Positions 5,481 to 6,039 of a stretch of DNA of 6,039 nucleotides are shown here, one piece after another. The notes below the pieces were generated by a model. That model was not told the origin of the DNA and did not search any database. It saw only the letters and a program-made list of their open reading frames with translations. Position numbers and translations under genes: made by a program. The stretch is taken from NCBI GenBank assembly GCA_947176475.1, contig CAMWQX010000078.1, positions 1 to 6,039 on the forward strand, in the 5' to 3' direction. Origin of the DNA: an uncultured Bacillota bacterium (GTDB lineage Bacteria > Bacillota_I > Bacilli_A > RF39 > UBA660). Numbering within the stretch: the first letter of the stretch is position 1; each line of letters starts with the position of its first letter.

Positions 5481-6039
5481 ATGAAGGCATTAATTAATTT
5501 TAAAATATGTGATAATGCACCAGAGTGTAGTGGTATTGAAGTATGTCCGACTGGTGCGATGCATTTTGATGAAGAAAAAGAAACTATTGTTGTCGATGAT
5601 GATAAATGTATTAATTGTGGATTATGTGAGAAAGCATGTCCAATTGGAGCAATAAGAGTTGCTAAATCAGAAGAAGAATATGAACGTATTCAAAAGGAAA
5701 TAGAAGATGATCCAAGAACAATTAAAGATTTATTTGTTGATCGTTATGGAGCAGCTCCTTTATCAGAGTTCTTTATGCTTGATGCCGAATATTTAGCAGA
5801 AAAAGTTAAAGGAACAAAACTTGTCTTAGTAGAGGTATATGTTGAATATACAATTGAATGTTTAATTAAATCCATTCCTATTAAAGAAATAACAGCAAAT
5901 ATGGATAAAGATACGTTATTTTATAAAGTGGAAGCAACTGATGAATTAAGTGCTAAATATGAAATTAGTGAATATCCTAGTTTATTGGTATTTAAAGATG
6001 GTAAGTATGTTGATAAAGTAAGTGGATATTATACTAGTG
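5481..6039 (+). CDS. Ferredoxin-thioredoxin fusion protein, 3'-truncated by window edge
   Basis: An open frame begins at ATG 5481, two bases after the preceding stop, with AAGGAG at 5467-5472, and runs 186 codons to the edge without a stop. Residues 1-60 form a ferredoxin domain. C43-x2-C46-x2-C49 with C22-P supplies a complete [4Fe-4S] ligand set. The first motif is modified to C10-x5-C16-x5-C22-P, one Cys short of the standard spacing, so a second cluster is doubtful; C53-P is present. Residues 61-110 are a charged linker. Residues 113-186 fit a thioredoxin fold: KLVLVEVYVEY, then T124-I-E-C127 where WCGPC would be, then the cis-Pro loop EYPSLLVFKDGKYVDKVSGY (164-183). The nucleophilic first Cys is Thr and only the second remains, so this is not a classical dithiol reductase. 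Electron transfer to, or persulfide acceptance from, the neighbouring desulfurase is an attractive but unproven role. Confidence 0.9.
   Translation, partial: MKALINFKICDNAPECSGIEVCPTGAMHFDEEKETIVVDDDKCINCGLCEKACPIGAIRVAKSEEEYERIQKEIEDDPRTIKDLFVDRYGAAPLSEFFMLDAEYLAEKVKGTKLVLVEVYVEYTIECLIKSIPIKEITANMDKDTLFYKVEATDELSAKYEISEYPSLLVFKDGKYVDKVSGYYTS

Noticed and set aside
1..6039. CRISPR array, tRNA, rRNA or insertion sequence
   Set aside because: No regularly spaced direct repeats, no clover-leaf or rRNA-like segment and no transposase or terminal inverted repeats were seen. The mosaic end at 43-61 is from library preparation, not a natural transposon.
62..6039. Mycoplasma-type genetic code (TGA = Trp), suggested by the low GC
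   Set aside because: Tryptophans are encoded by TGG throughout and TGA serves as the stop of the ASCH gene at 1000-1002.

Overview
The window looks like a metagenome-assembled contig end from a low-GC (roughly 30% G+C), standard-code bacterium of the Bacillota type. The evidence is AT-rich DNA, AGA as the main Arg codon, strong AGGAGG-type ribosome binding sites, TATAAT promoters, a short hairpin plus T-run terminator, and TGG rather than TGA for Trp with TAA, TAG and TGA all used as stops. A more exact placement (for example an uncultured gut Bacilli or Clostridia lineage) is inference. All genes are on the + strand.

Bases 1-61 are not genomic. They are a read-through Illumina/Nextera i7 adapter ending in the Tn5 mosaic end, and the apparent GTG start and first five residues of the first ORF come from it. 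Real sequence begins at 62 inside a class I SAM methyltransferase gene (62-529, 5'-truncated), followed two bases later by an ASCH/PUA-like domain gene (532-1002).

The middle section holds two single-gene units, each with its own promoter. The first is a membrane-anchored extracytoplasmic protein with a duplicated domain of about 87 residues (1097-1810). The second is a soluble protein of unrecognised family (1871-2575), whose start must be moved downstream of the obvious ATG because that ATG abuts the -10 box. A rho-independent terminator closes this section at 2574-2601.

From 2611 a new promoter drives a tight four-gene operon that runs off the right edge. It contains a D-2-hydroxyacid-dehydrogenase-fold protein lacking the catalytic residues (2670-3590), an apparently intact NifS-type cysteine desulfurase (3600-4739), a methyltransferase-fold protein with a damaged SAM motif (4756-5478), and a ferredoxin-thioredoxin fusion whose thioredoxin site reads TxxC instead of CxxC (5481 to the edge). 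This grouping is the most interesting part of the window: one intact sulfur-mobilising enzyme surrounded by three proteins that keep recognisable folds but have altered active sites. A sulfur-transfer or Fe-S-related role is a reasonable hypothesis, but nothing in the sequence proves it.
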